DNA of 64,000 bases from Pararge aegeria (taxonomy: Eukaryota; Arthropoda; Insecta; Lepidoptera; Nymphalidae). The notes beneath the pieces are model-generated. The model had not been told where the DNA came from. It was given only the letters and a program-made list of their open reading frames with translations, and searched no databases. The stretch is taken from NCBI RefSeq assembly GCF_905163445.1, contig NC_053182.1, positions 20,667,501-20,731,500 on the forward strand, read 5' to 3'. The stretch's first letter is position 1; every line of letters starts with the position of its first letter. Positions 54,044 through 64,000 of the stretch are shown here, piece after piece. Both the position numbers and the translations under genes were made by a program.

Positions 54044-54924
54044 ATATAGAAATTCCCACAATTGAATGGATGCTGAAATAGTTTTAAAGATGGTATATTT
54101 ATGTGGCGAGTGTAGTTTGCAGTGAGTTGTTTGTTTTTTTTTTGGAGAAAGTAGCTTGATTTTAATAGAAGGAGAGCTTTCTTTGACAACGCTCAAACGA
54201 GAAAGTACTGCCACAATTCTTATTTCTGCCGCTTAGCAGCATTGGTGCAATGCTATAAATCCGGTCTGAATTACGTGGTTGCCGGTGTAATCATAATCAT
54301 CATCTTGTTGCCTGTAAGAGATCACTACCAGTTATAAAGCCGCCCTTACAGCCTATATTAGTTCACAAGTATTTTTCCTGTATTCTTGTTTTTAATTATT
54401 TGATGTAACCGGTTAACCGGTGTAACCGGTGAAAGTGGGCCGGTTGTGGGCTGACAATGTCAATGTGATTTTGCCAAAATGAAAGTTTTACCTTATCTAC
54501 ATTTCTTTAGTACCTACTGAAAATTACATTAAAGAAAGATAATATTATGAGGCAACTAAAATTGTCGTTATAAAATGAGAATAAAACACCAGCATTTTTT
54601 AAAACCAAGGAAAAGAGCCCGAGATTTATTTATCCCGCTAAAAGGAGATGTAGGCGTTAGAAGAGGCACTTAAGAGGACTGGGTTAGGGTTGCCACAAAT
54701 TTAAATTCTTGGCAAAATTCTTATTTCATCTAAACTTTTTTTTTTTTCATTTTCTGAGTAGGTATGTTTATACGAAAAGCTTATATTCTTTAAATGGTTA
54801 GTGATGTTATCTAAATGCTGTAATCTGCTCGCAATAAAGAGAACAAAGAATGAACGCATCATAGCTTGTGATGATTGAAGAATTTTTTTTCACCAAACAC
54901 CAAATTAAAAATCAATTTATTCAG

Positions 54925-55200
54925 CAGATCTAGATTATAAGCAGTTTTGAAACGTCTAGTCAGTCTAGTCTAGTCACTCTACCGCTAGTTTAGATGGCAG
55001 GTTCTACCGAGAAGAGCCGAAAGGAAACTCAGCAGATTGCTCTTTTTCAATATAATTTTACAATTAAACAGTCTTTAGGAGTCAACAAAAATTCAGAGGC
55101 TTACTCTGTACTCTTAGGGCAACCCTAAACAAAGGGGCTTAAATATCTGAGGCGCTGTTGTCTCCGAGGGAACTGCGCTCCACAAATTTAAACACATTTA
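54925..55200 (+). repeat. Family C repeat, longest copy
   Basis: ATAAGCAGTTTTGAAACGTC, CTCTACCGCTAGTTTAGATG, CTACCGAGAAGAGCCGAAAG. A second copy at 55588-55705 lies in the same orientation 0.65 kb away. Confidence 0.6.
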
Positions 55201-56087
55201 AGGGTGGATTAGCTCGGACTGCAGCTATTTGAAATTCAGGCGGCGTTCGCTGCAGACGCTCCTACAACTTGTAACTTGTAAGAGACTCCTAGACGCACGC
55301 CCGCACTTACTCCACTGAGCATTGACCCTATGAATAAGTGCTCTTAAGTTCGAACTTGTCAACTAACTTCGCATCGACAGCTTTTGTTACTGAAAAAAAA
55401 CGGTCTAGGTTTTAGTTTACATTTTTCCATCCATACATTTGCCATTTTACATATATTGTCTCGTTTAGCTATCATAATAATATGTATATAAGTAATTGAA
55501 AAAAAATGTATTATGTACGCGCGTTAGAAGTTATATATTTATTCGGCGTAACTTAAAAATCTTTTCGAAAATGTTATCAAAATTCAAAATTCATTTATTT
55601 TAAGTAGGCCTACTTTATAAGCACTTTTGAAACGTCAAGTATGTATGTTTGCAGTAACTCTACCACCGGTTCGGAAAGCAGATTCTACCGAGAAGAGCCG
55701 GTATCTTTCACCTTATTCTGCGTTTGTGGAAAAAACTATTCTAACTATACAAAAAAGTATTTAATACATTGAAAGATTTATCTAGTTATCTCACTATCGA
55801 AAAACCAAATTCCATCATTTAAATTTTAGATTTTTGTTAGTACAATTGAATCAATTAAATCACCGGAATAAGCCCGCAGACTTTACAGTGTTACAGAAAC
55901 ACAGAAGTTTACAGTGTCAAACCTTTTATTGAAAAACAAAATTTAACGCGCGCGCTTCTAAAAAAAACTCTCATTATATTTCCCTAACGCGAACTTTAAA
56001 AATGATTTTTAGTTTGTTCAAATGTTAATTCTCCTGCTGAAGCTCTTCATCGATTGCTTTGAATTTGAGAGAGAGATACTATTTAAA

Positions 56088-56100
56088 CAGCGCCATCTGT
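56088..56100 (-). promoter_or_regulatory. CTCF-core-like motif
   Basis: CAGCGCCATCTGT (minus-strand ACAGATGGCGCTG) matches the motif carried by Helitron-like family H. Confidence 0.25.
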
Positions 56101-56339
56101 TGAACATAAAAGCAACTTGCGCTTTACTTAATATTCTTTTGCCTATTAATCAGTACTACCAATAGTTCCTGAGATTAGCGCGTCCCACAAAACCAACTCT
56201 CAAGCTTTATAACATTAGTATCGATTAGTCTCCAGGTGATCTCATGCAAGTAACTTTCACGCAAATGTGACGTCATATATGCACATAGGAATTTGCACAA
56301 TGAGAACGCGGCTTTTCGCATTACCCCGGAGTTAAAGTA

Positions 56340-56540
56340 GTCGGGAGTTGCGCACATTGTCCCGAGTTGCGAAGTTATTGTCGCAGATATTCGAGCGCAT
56401 AGTTGAGGCAGGATAGGGGTGCAGGTGGAACTTCGCCCTTTGTCTCGCTCTCGGTAATGAATCCGCAACATTGTTTCCACTGAGTTGTAAGGCTGTGTAC
56501 ACAACGATTGCCACGCCGCGCGTTTCTATCATACCCATCT
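56340..56540 (-). repeat. Diverged segmental repeat, copy 1
   Basis: GTCCCGAGTTGCGAAGTTAT, AGGCAGGATAGGGGTGCA, GAATCCGCAACATTGTTTCC recur in order at 57545-57720. Minus-strand frames of about 70-110 codons cross copy 1, and copy 2 is broken. The protein is not recognised. Possibly an old transposon ORF. Confidence 0.5.
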
Positions 56541-56573
56541 CTTAAAATCCAGTATAAGTTAGCTTTTGACGGC

Positions 56574-56795
56574 CAGGGTATGTACAAACATACTGCCAGC
56601 CCGGCACGCATCTCTAACTTTTCTAAGTTAAGTGCGTTTTCAGTAATTAAAATTATCCCTTGCTTCAACGGTGAAGGATAAGGTGTGTGGAATCTACCAA
56701 TCCGTTCTGGGCCAGGGTGGTGGACTACGGCCTTAACCCCTAATCATCGTGTGAGGAGACCCGTGTTCTGTAGTGGGCCAGTAACGAAAGTTATG
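56574..56795 (+). mobile_element. SINE-B without head
   Basis: CATCTCTAACTTTTCTAAGT, CTTGCTTCAACGGTGAAGGA, GTGGTGGACTACGGCCTTAA, CTGTAGTGGGCCAGTAACG. About 60 bases of the body are deleted. Confidence 0.75.
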
Positions 56796-56874
56796 ATACT
56801 GTCTATGATTGTAGCGGTTTGAGCTTAGGGGTATTGCATTTGTATTTATCCAATACCTCTATTTGGCTTCTACG

Positions 56875-57010
56875 GGACCTCGTACCGGAACGCCAAATCA
56901 CTTGGCAGAACATCTTTATGGGTAAATAGCCACAGATTAAGCCTACCACCAACGTAGATGCAAAATACCAAACTGTCCTGCCTGGGTTCGAACCCGGGAC
57001 CTAAAAGAAC
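56875..57010 (-). mobile_element. SINE-J-like tRNA-derived fragment
   Basis: The right end carries a perfect B-box region GGTTCGAACCCAGG on the minus strand. The remainder is diverged. Confidence 0.45.
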
Positions 57011-58000
57011 CTCACCGAAGTCAGTAAAAGATCATATTACAATAGATATTTTTACATAACTATATACTATAGGGTAGAAGATTCGATGGGATAATCCGAA
57101 TTCAGAATCCAACACATATGAGTAAATGCCTCACAACTGGTACGTAAAGATGAAGTCTGAATAATTATTACACTGATCCACCCTCACTTTGCCTTCTAGG
57201 CTTAAGGGTACGCAAGCGTGGAGTCTGCCCTATCATCACAAGTTGATTGTTTCTGATCTGTGACAAGGATCTGCGTTTCGTGATTTTTGCCTTAGCTCAC
57301 GGTGTATTCATGCTAAATAGAGATTGGTTGTTCACACTTCAATTTCATGACCACCTTAATTCCTTCCTAAAACCTTGTAAACACCGTAAGCACCACTGGT
57401 GCATCGAAAAATATTTACCCTAGCTGACTGTCAGTACGTCTGCGACGAATGCCTGCGTTTCTTGATTTTTGCCTCAACATACAGAAGCTAGTGTTAAATT
57501 GAGCTGGATCACATTTCAGTATAATCAAAGCTTGGAACTGTCTCGAGTTGCAAAGTTATTAACACAGACATTCAACTTTGTTAGCTAAGGACAGGATAGG
57601 AGTTCATGTTTAACGTAAACCTTTGTCCCGCTCTCTAAGGAATCCGCAACATTGTTTCCGGTGAATTGTAAGATTGCATTCATACAACAATGCAAACCGC
57701 TCGGTACACTAACGCATAAATCTTACGTACAAACATACTACCGTAACGGATCACAATCCTGGAATCGAGTCTATTACATCGGGCCAAAACTTGTTAGGTA
57801 TTAAGTTTTTCTGTAAAAGAATGATAAGTTCCAGCGCTAAGTTAGGAAACTGGCGGTGTCACTCCCCGTGCGTCTTGGAGGACGTTAAGCCATCCATTGT
57901 GGTAATGGTCACTCACTTATTTGATAAATCATAGTCGTGGAAGCCCACTAAAACCTTAGAGCAGCGCAGTGGGACTTTTTGTTTTTTTTTATTCCAATAC
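57011..58000. other. Repeat-derived spacer
   Basis: Copy 2 of the diverged segmental repeat at 57545-57720 and a retroelement end-like stretch at 57850-57985 (AAACTGGCGGTGTCACTCCC, GTCGTGGAAGCCCACT). No gene. Confidence 0.45.
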
Positions 58001-58002
58001 AA

Positions 58003-58315
58003 GTTACCCCTTGACTGCAATCTCATCTGTTGGTAAGTGATGATGCAGTCTAAGGGTCTAGGCTCTATAATCGTCTAACGTATGAGAGAGGTGGCAAATA
58101 TGCAGGTGATTTTTTTATTTATACACTTTGTTTGTACACCACAAAAAGAAAGAAAAAAATTTACACAACAAGAGGAAACTTAAAAAGTAGGATACAAAAG
58201 GCATCCTATCGCTTAGTAGCGATCTCTTTCGGACAACCTTAGGATTAGGAAAACCGAGAGAAACCGATTGGTGGGGTGTATTGTTATAACGTATGTAATT
58301 AGTCACCAATCATAA
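58003..58315 (-). mobile_element. SINE-J tail piece next to inverted family E end
   Basis: CCCCTTGACTGCAATCTCAT (58013) is followed from 58103 by TTTATTTATACACTTTGTTT, CTATCGCTTAGTAGCGATCT and CCTTAGGATTAGG, the inverse of 44400-44590. Confidence 0.6.
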
Positions 58316-58639
58316 TACTTACGAATTATGATTAGTGACTACAACCTATAAGCGGCCAGCCGCAGGAGAAACGGCGCGGTTAGCCCGTGCAGTGTGAATC
58401 AGCCTAACAAGCAACATACGCCGCGGTCTGCTTTATTCTATTTAACTTTCTAGTTATATTTACACCCTCATTGTTTCTTTTACCGCTTGGTTGGCTTAAA
58501 TTAAGGTCTTTGTTGTTAGTCCATAATGTGGTCGAGAGAAACCCACTTCATGTTTTATGTCCCGAGGGTTTTAATAATGTTCCATTATTGCACTACAGAA
58601 CACATTTCTTTGTCCAGCCTTGGCATACCTAATAATCAG

Positions 58640-58803
58640 ATTATCATCATCATCACACCGGCCCACTACAGGGTCTCCTCCCACAATGAAAAGGGGTTAA
58701 GGCCGTAGTCCACCACGTTGGCCCAGTGCGGATTGGTGGACTCCACACACCTTTGAAAACATTATGGAGAACTCACGGGCATGCAGGTTTCTTTACGATG
58801 TTT
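58640..58803 (-). mobile_element. SINE-B tail half
   Basis: CATCATCATCAC tail, GGCCCACTACAGGGTCTCC, CACGGGCATGCAGGTTTC. It stops at GATGTTTC, where the RTE-like element begins. Confidence 0.8.
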
Positions 58804-58822
58804 CATTACCATCATCATCACA

Positions 58823-58996
58823 TCAACCGATAGACGTCCACTGCTGGACATAGGTCTTTTGTAGGGAGTTCCAAGTTCCACGATTCTGAGCCGCTTGGAT
58901 CCAACGGCTACCTGCGACGCGCTTAATGTCGTCTGTCCACCTCGTTGGGGGTCGACCAACGCTGCGCTTACCAGTACGGGGCTGCCATTCCAGCAC
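58823..58996 (-). pseudogene. RTE-like reverse transcriptase, C-terminal open segment
   Basis: 57 residues open to TGA at 58823: VLEWQPRTGKRSVGRPPTRW, then TDDIKRVAGSRWIQAA and a YVQQWTSIG end. This is the conserved C-terminus of lepidopteran endonuclease-reverse transcriptases and is followed by a (GAT)n-type tail. Further 5' coding is replaced by unrelated sequence (59000-59190), and a piece resumes near 59195-59275. This is a dead 5'-truncated copy. Confidence 0.8.
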
Positions 58997-59004
58997 CTTG
59001 GGAC

Positions 59005-59055
59005 AATTACTATGGGCAGGAATAATTATCTCAATTATTCCTGCCCGTGGTAATT
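59005..59055. repeat. Strong hairpin, 23-bp stem as RNA
   Basis: GGGCAGGAATAATT (59014-59027) pairs perfectly with 59033-59046 around ATCTC. AATTAC and GTAATT extend the stem outward, bridged by one A-U and two G-U pairs on the plus strand. It lies just upstream of the RTE-like C-terminus. Confidence 0.85.
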
Positions 59056-59561
59056 AAACGATAAAAATTTATCATGGTGCATAAAGGGTATAGGGTAATC
59101 TCCAGTACGAATTAAAAATACTTAAGGGTCACACGTTAATTATAATGGGGGGATATAATTTTTGTCTCCTGCCCTCTTAATCGCCCGCTGAGTGACTCTG
59201 AGCTTTCTTATGAGGCCCATAGTGGGCAACCACGTTTCAGAGCCGTAAGTCCCATCACTGGAGCACGCACTGTCCGCGGTGTAATAAAAAAAACGTTATA
59301 ACTGAAAGTTAGTACAATGCATTAAAATTTTTCTGTTGGTACCCAAATTAGGATATTAAAACGAGAGAAATTCACGAAGGGAAAGCAAATGTTAACTTTT
59401 ATGAACACATTACTCCGAGTGCGGAGTACAAAGAGTTAATTAGCATGAGAAGAACAAATAATGAGCTAACGTTAAACCGGCTTCAAGAATGCGCTGTGAA
59501 GGATTACGCTTTGTAATAAGCTTTATTTACGATTATTAATGAAGTCATAATCATAGCAGTG

Positions 59562-59672
59562 ATAGCCTAGTGGTAAAGGCTTCGGTTTCACTTTAGGGAG
59601 CACAGAGTTTTATCTCCAGAACGCACTAACTTTGAGTTATGTGCATTTTAAATTTAATTTATGCAACCTAAA
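59562..59672 (+). mobile_element. SINE-B head half
   Basis: A-box GATAGCCTAGTGGTAAAGG, TTCGGTTTCACTTTAGGG, degraded B-box, GCACTAACTTTGAGTTATGT. Confidence 0.7.
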
Positions 59673-59734
59673 TATCAATTTATTTACACTTGGAGAGAAT
59701 ATCAATTTTATAATTCTATTAAAAGCATATAAAA

Positions 59735-59825
59735 ATTCCGAAACCGACTGGATTCGAACCTGCAACTTTCTGGCAATCGCGGCTTGAGCGCTTTGACCAT
59801 TAAGCTACTAAGCTACCACCGATGC
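59735..59825 (-). mobile_element. tRNA-like SINE head
   Basis: On the minus strand TAGCTTAATGGTCAAAGCGC (A-box type) is followed by GGTTCGAATCC as a perfect B-box. It looks like a Pol III promoter of another tRNA-derived SINE. The cloverleaf is not conserved enough for a tRNA gene. Confidence 0.55.
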
Positions 59826-59999
59826 TGAATACGCCCTATGCTTTTTTTACAACAGTCTTATAGCGACTGTAGGATGAAAAATTATACTTTCGATCCACAT
59901 TTCAAAGGTCCATATTACAAAAAAAACCCTTTCGATACAAGACAGGACAAATTTTATTATTATGCATTAAAAAAAATATAAAATTAAATATAACTTGGT

Positions 60000-60136
60000 T
60001 AAACGGTGAAGGAAAATACAGCAAAACCACATGGTCTGCATGCCTGAGAGTTCTCCATAATGTTCTCAAGGACGTTTGGAGTTCACCAATCCGCACTTAG
60101 AGTACGGCCTTAATACCTTACAGAAACCGTGTACAC
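60000..60136 (+). mobile_element. SINE-B body fragment
   Basis: AACGGTGAAGGAAAATACAG, GCATGCCTGAGAGTTCTCC, CACCAATCCGCACTTAGAGT. Confidence 0.75.
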
Positions 60137-60211
60137 GACTAATATTGAAACATCAAAAACCATACCACTAAGTAGTGTCTCTTGAACAGGCTAGTCACTA
60201 CTCGATATTAT

Positions 60212-60450
60212 TTTGCGATGACAGTAATTATTTTAACTCTAATGTTGTAAGATTGTAAGCTAGCAACATTCCGCGGGTGTGAAGTGTGATGTGCGCGAGG
60301 CGTTTTCACTGTTTTTGGACTCAATGCACTGCATGCAATAATGGCTGAATGAGGATTCTGTGTGATCTTAATACTGTGGGCCTAAACTCTTCTCATTCTA
60401 AAGCAGACCAACCCTATAGTGTGCCGGTAATGGGTGGATGATGATGGTTG
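60212..60450 (+). repeat. Repeat family N copy 2 plus SINE-B tail
   Basis: AACATTCCGCGGGTGTGAAG and GCACTGCATGCAATAATGGC match 43550-43625. Copy 2 has ATGGCTGAATGA, so the putative mini-exon is closed. From about 60358 it continues as a degraded SINE-B tail (GTGCCGGTAATGGGTGGATG). Confidence 0.5.
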
Positions 60451-60484
60451 TGCATCTGTTTGTTTATAAAGACTAATATGTTGT

Positions 60485-60927
60485 CTTACATATACTATCC
60501 CTACTAATATTATAAATGTCAATGTAAGTTTTTTTGTTACGCTTTCACGCAAAAACTACTAACCCATCCTCATGAAACTTTGTACACATATTCTTGGAAG
60601 TGTTAGAAGTAATATCGGATACTTTTTATACCGACATTAAGCTCGGTTCCTTCGGGAGAGGGGATGAAAGTGTTCGACGATTTTACACCATAACTCCGAA
60701 TAATTATAACCGATTTGAATAATTGTTTTTGTACTATAGAGGTATATGTGTTTAATTTTGCCGAAACTGTGGTTGGAGATAGAGGACAGAACTCCTTAGC
60801 GGACAGCAGCAAACCCCTTATTTAAGGCTTAGCGATTCTGAATACTTAAATTATTTTTAGAACTAAGTACAACTTAATTTAATGTCACATCGAAAAACAA
60901 ACGCAGACGAAGTCGCGGGCAACATTA
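60485..60927 (+). mobile_element. Helitron-like element, about 440 bp
   Basis: CCTACTAATATTATAAATGT, ACGCTTTCACGCAAAAACTA, CCGACATTAAGCTCGGTTCC, ending in the hairpin-bearing ACGCAGACGAAGTCGCGGGC. It directly abuts the reverse-transcriptase remnant at 60928. The CTAG end is lost. Confidence 0.55.
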
Positions 60928-61140
60928 AAAATATATTATTATAAATATATTTTGAAGCTACAGTAAGTATACCTATACCTTTAAATGTCTCACGGAGGGA
61001 TTCGCGTGATTTAAGTTTATATATTAATCGTACAGCTCTTTTCTGCAATATAAATATAGTTTCGATATCAGCAGTTTTGCCATACCAAGATCCTGTAGGA
61101 CATAACATTATGAAAGTACGCATAATAAACATATTAATAA
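60928..61140 (-). pseudogene. Jockey-like reverse transcriptase fragment
   Basis: The minus-strand frame contains ADIETIFILQKRAVRLIYKL and LRETFKGIGILTVASKYIYNN, matching the conserved LQKRA(V/I)R...L-x-ILT-(V/L)-S-x-YI segment downstream of the RT core in insect non-LTR elements. The frame runs into the Helitron-like element, so the copy is truncated. Confidence 0.75.
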
Positions 61141-61239
61141 CAGTTAAAGTTAGTTTAACCTAGTAGTATCATGATTTGGCAAATGAAAAATTAATGGTTA
61201 TATCTGCACAACCATACAATTCAAAAATACAAGGGCATT

Positions 61240-61600
61240 TATAAACTTAGGAAGCCATCAAAACTCGAAATCAAACGGAAAACAAAGAAGCTTAAAGGAC
61301 AATTCCTAAAATTGTTAAGTATTTCCATAAACATTTCAGGCCGTTTCTCGGAAGTCGACGTGACCAATAAAACGTCGCAGCCTTCTCCAATTTGGAGTAA
61401 CAATTACAAATTTCCATTTCCAACGGTAGCCGCAAGTAGCGATGCTTGTTCAAACTTACCAAAAGTTTCTTAAAACCAAGTCCAAGAAGTGTTTTAGCTG
61501 CCAAATTAGCCAAGGAATTGAAATGCGGATTTAGCTCAGTTCCAACAAATTGGTCATTATAATACTTCCTTGGAATTCTCAACTATTTTTTCTCTCTGAT
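61240..61600 (-). pseudogene. Broken coding segment in several frames, unrecognised
   Basis: Consecutive minus-strand pieces in different frames look like one decayed protein: NDQFVGTELNPHFNSLANLA and KTLLGLGFKK, then FGKFEQASLLAATVGNGNL, then LQIGEGCDVLLVTSTSEKRP and MFMEILNNFRNCP. Indels or stops separate them. Composition is protein-like and not low complexity. It could be a processed pseudogene or an old transposon ORF. Confidence 0.4.
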
Positions 61601-61605
61601 GTTGT

Positions 61606-61812
61606 AAAGTCGTGATAGCTTAGCCTAGCCCTGTCGAGGACCAAGTTTGATACCCCAAACGCACGTCTCACTTTTAACTTGTAATTTTCAACCGACTTAA
61701 AAATTGAGGAGGTTTTCTGTTCGACTGAATGTTTTTTTTTCTATATTTCCTACAATTATTTAAAGCGAATCCACCAATCCGCACTAGGCCAGCGTGGTAG
61801 ACTACGGTCTAG
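61606..61812 (+). mobile_element. SINE-B head and body fragments
   Basis: GTGATAGCTTAGCCTAGCCC head with degraded B-box (to about 61690), and CACCAATCCGCACTAGGCCA at 61769. The middle part is replaced by unrelated T-rich sequence. Confidence 0.55.
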
Positions 61813-61844
61813 TTGTATATTTATTAAAGAAAAATGTTGCAGAA

Positions 61845-62098
61845 AAGAAGAAGAAAAGAAGAAGAAACACTTTATTGCACGTATAACATACAGGAAAAGA
61901 AACAGTAAGGAATATACAGTACACAATGTAGACATGCAAAGGCGGCCTTATTGCTGTAAGCAATCTCTTACAGGCAACCTTTGTAGATAGGACTTACAGC
62001 AAGAGAACGGGGTAGTGCCAAGAGTGTTGATAGATATACATAAATACCAAAATGTAAAGATACAAATACATATATAATTTAAATAAATATACAAAACC
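61845..62098 (-). mobile_element. Retroelement 3' end, family D, best copy
   Basis: GAAACACTTTATTGCACGTA, GACATGCAAAGGCGGCCTTA and GGTAGTGCCAAGAGTGTTGA, with AAATA-rich sequence at the right. The inverted AATAAA at the left gives minus orientation. Confidence 0.65.
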
Positions 62099-62123
62099 TC
62101 AAAAAAATTTTGATTTCCCGCTT

Positions 62124-62354
62124 TTAATCACCATGTTGGCCCAGTGCGGATTGGTGGAATCCACACGCGGCTTTGAGAACATAATGTAGAACTCTCAGGC
62201 ATGCAGGTTTCCTCACGATGTTATTCTTCACCATTGAAGCCAGTGATATTTCAATTGCTTAAAGCGCATATAACTTAGAAAAGTCAGGGGGGATTTGAAG
62301 TCGGCCCCCCGAGGGTGAAGTCGCAGTCCTACCCACTGGGCTATCACCGCTTCT
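62124..62354 (-). mobile_element. SINE-B lacking the tail
   Basis: GGCCCAGTGCGGATTGGTGG, CTCTCAGGCATGCAGGTTTC, degraded B-box (GACTTCAAATCCC), A-box TAGCCCAGTGGGTAGGAC. Confidence 0.8.
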
Positions 62355-63140
62355 GAGCTACCACCGCTGCCAGTATCCAATAGAATAATACGCGTTTATT
62401 AAACTTAAAGAATAATACGCTTTTATTTCAAAAGACATGAAGCGAAATAAGAGGGAGTAAAGAATAAAAGAATATTTTTCATTGACACATTCAGCTCAGT
62501 CCAACAAATCCCTCAAATTAAGGAATGATGATGAAAAATGTTCCATTAAAGCGAAGCCAGCAATTTATTTTTGCGGAGAGAAGCCGCTCCCTTTTTAGCA
62601 AAGTATAAAGTATTCATACTTTAAACTTTAAACGCTGACAGCATTGAATAGAAAATTAAAGTGTAGAATTTACCGCACACGGGTGGGTTTGCACACGGGA
62701 GAACACAATTGTCGTGTTTACTCCACGGTTGCCTAGAGGTTAGCTTACGGATCACAAGGACCCTGGTGTGATTCCCAGATTGGTCCAGAAGTCCTTCGAT
62801 AATGAGTTTTTCTGTCGATATATTTTCACATTACCAGTCCGAAGTTAATAACTTGGCAATGTTTAGGACAAGGATAGCATGCTATATTAAATCTGTGATC
62901 AGAAGGTTTTGGATTACGTTGATTATATTGCGTGTAGTGATTTTTACCTATGATTAAGGTAAGACCCGCTATAACTTGAATACCTTCGAGGTACCTGAAT
63001 AATGAATATTATACATTTTCTATGTACCTTAACATTGACAAGTTAAAATAGACGATATAATGCAAGGAAGTAAGGGATACTAAATAAAAAAAAAAGAAAC
63101 TATAAGTTATCTTGTGGCAAAATTAAATCGGTAGGTACTT
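62355..63140. other. Spacer with a tRNA-like fragment
   Basis: A tRNA-like head lies at 62715-62795 (GGTTGCCTAGAGGTTAGC, then GGTGTGATTCCCAG). No gene. Confidence 0.4.
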
Positions 63141-63144
63141 GTAT

Positions 63145-63349
63145 ACTAATTTTATAAAAAGGAAGGATTTGTTTGTTTGTTATGTTGGTTGGTTGTTTGG
63201 TAAATTAAAAAAAAACATTTTAATTTATTCCAATCGGACATCAAAAGTAGAAGTTACCGCGAGTTTGAAAAAGTTAGCTTTTAAAACTACACCTAATTTT
63301 TTTACACACAACTTAAAAATATGCTTTAAAACTTAAACAACAGCTAGTA
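63145..63349 (+). mobile_element. Helitron-like element, 3' end intact
   Basis: TACTAATTTTATAAAAAGGA opening, GTTTGTTTGTTATGTTGGTT, and an AACAACAGCTAG end before T. The 65-codon frame across it is incidental. Confidence 0.5.
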
Positions 63350-64000
63350 ATATTATGAAGCTGAAGAGTCTCTTTGGTTCATCGCGCTAATCTCAGGAAC
63401 TAGTGGTGCGAATAGGAAAAATCTTTTTTTTTTTAGATGCGCCACAACCAAAAAAAGCAGATCATTAATGAAAAATGTTGCATAAATAAGTAAAAATATT
63501 ACTTTTGTGAGCTGCCGATATGTGCGATGCTTTGAGGTTAATATGTAAGGCCAAAACTATGCAATAGCGAAATTCCCTTTTTGATCGAAAAAAAGTTTGC
63601 GACATCTACGAGTATGTTTAAAGTTTGATTCATTCGTCGACCAAGTCGCGGGGGACCGTCAGTACTTAATATAAGTCGTTTTCGTACGTTCTACTTCGAA
63701 GGGGTCTCGCCATGCTCAGCGTTTTTCCCCATGCGAGTAAGCCCTCACTACCTTTGATCACAGGTTGACCGCGTTTCTAAAGCGAATAATATTGTGTTTA
63801 TTTAGGACTTGCGGTTTCGCCCGCGTTAGCTATGGGACGAAAGGAAATGCCAAAATATAAGCCGCACAGGTACCTCATAGACGTAAACTCCCCTCCCTTA
63901 ACAGCTTGGCACCATACTTTAATTCTACAGATACTTTTATCTACTTAATGATGTATCAAAATATTATGCTTTATAGTATAGGTACACGGTAATATAATAA
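63350..64000. other. AT-rich end of window
   Basis: No exon or recognisable repeat. A weak Helitron-like opening lies at 63795-63840 (GACTTGCGGTTTCGCCCGCG), which may be a retroelement edge. Confidence 0.4.

Overview
The window looks like animal nuclear DNA from a lepidopteran, most likely a butterfly or related moth. It is AT-rich and carries short exons with GT-AG introns. tRNA-derived SINEs, LINE 3' ends, foldback MITEs and Helitron-like elements recur throughout and are often nested. The lineage is inferred from the style of the repeats and from insect-type core-promoter motifs, not from a database search. Most open frames of 60-100 codons are translations of repeats or of AT-rich DNA. 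Real coding sequence is confined to short, spliced, often GC-rich islands.

The best gene (gene A) lies on the minus strand. Five exons join in one frame with matching splice phases: 50586-50730 (C-terminal half of a CUB domain), 43077-43199 (an LDL-receptor class A repeat), 41021-41158 (a transmembrane helix), 39590-39704 and 37479-37584 (a short Gly/Ala/Pro-rich cytoplasmic tail ending in DEWFV and a stop). Together they are 627 nt, or 208 residues, the C-terminal part of a single-pass CUB-LDLa receptor. The order resembles Neto or LEV-10 type auxiliary receptors, but I do not assign a name. Its 5' exons lie beyond the window or are not recognisable. At 49.2-49.8 kb three decayed copies of the CUB exon lie next to the intact one. 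The LDLa-TM intron holds a 205-bp copy of the TM-exon/donor region inside a SINE, flanked by a perfect 23-bp direct repeat.

Downstream on the same strand are a signal-peptide first exon (28029-28110) with an Inr/DPE-like promoter about 475 bp upstream, and a cysteine-rich terminal exon (18399-18626) with polyadenylation signals. They could be the two ends of one secreted-protein gene (gene B), but no middle exon was found. Weaker exon candidates are 4123-4215 (-), 24652-24711 (+) and 44007-44124 (+). A CpG-rich Inr+DPE promoter candidate points rightwards at 31789.

The rest is repeat-dominated: about 12 copies of SINE-A, about 19 of SINE-B, a third tRNA-like SINE family, RTE- and jockey-like reverse-transcriptase remnants, MITEs with terminal inverted repeats, Helitron-like elements ending in CTAG-T, local tandem duplications and several strong hairpins. 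No tRNA or rRNA gene, CRISPR array or bacterial operon is present. No other tools or searches were used, so repeat boundaries are good to roughly 5-20 bases.
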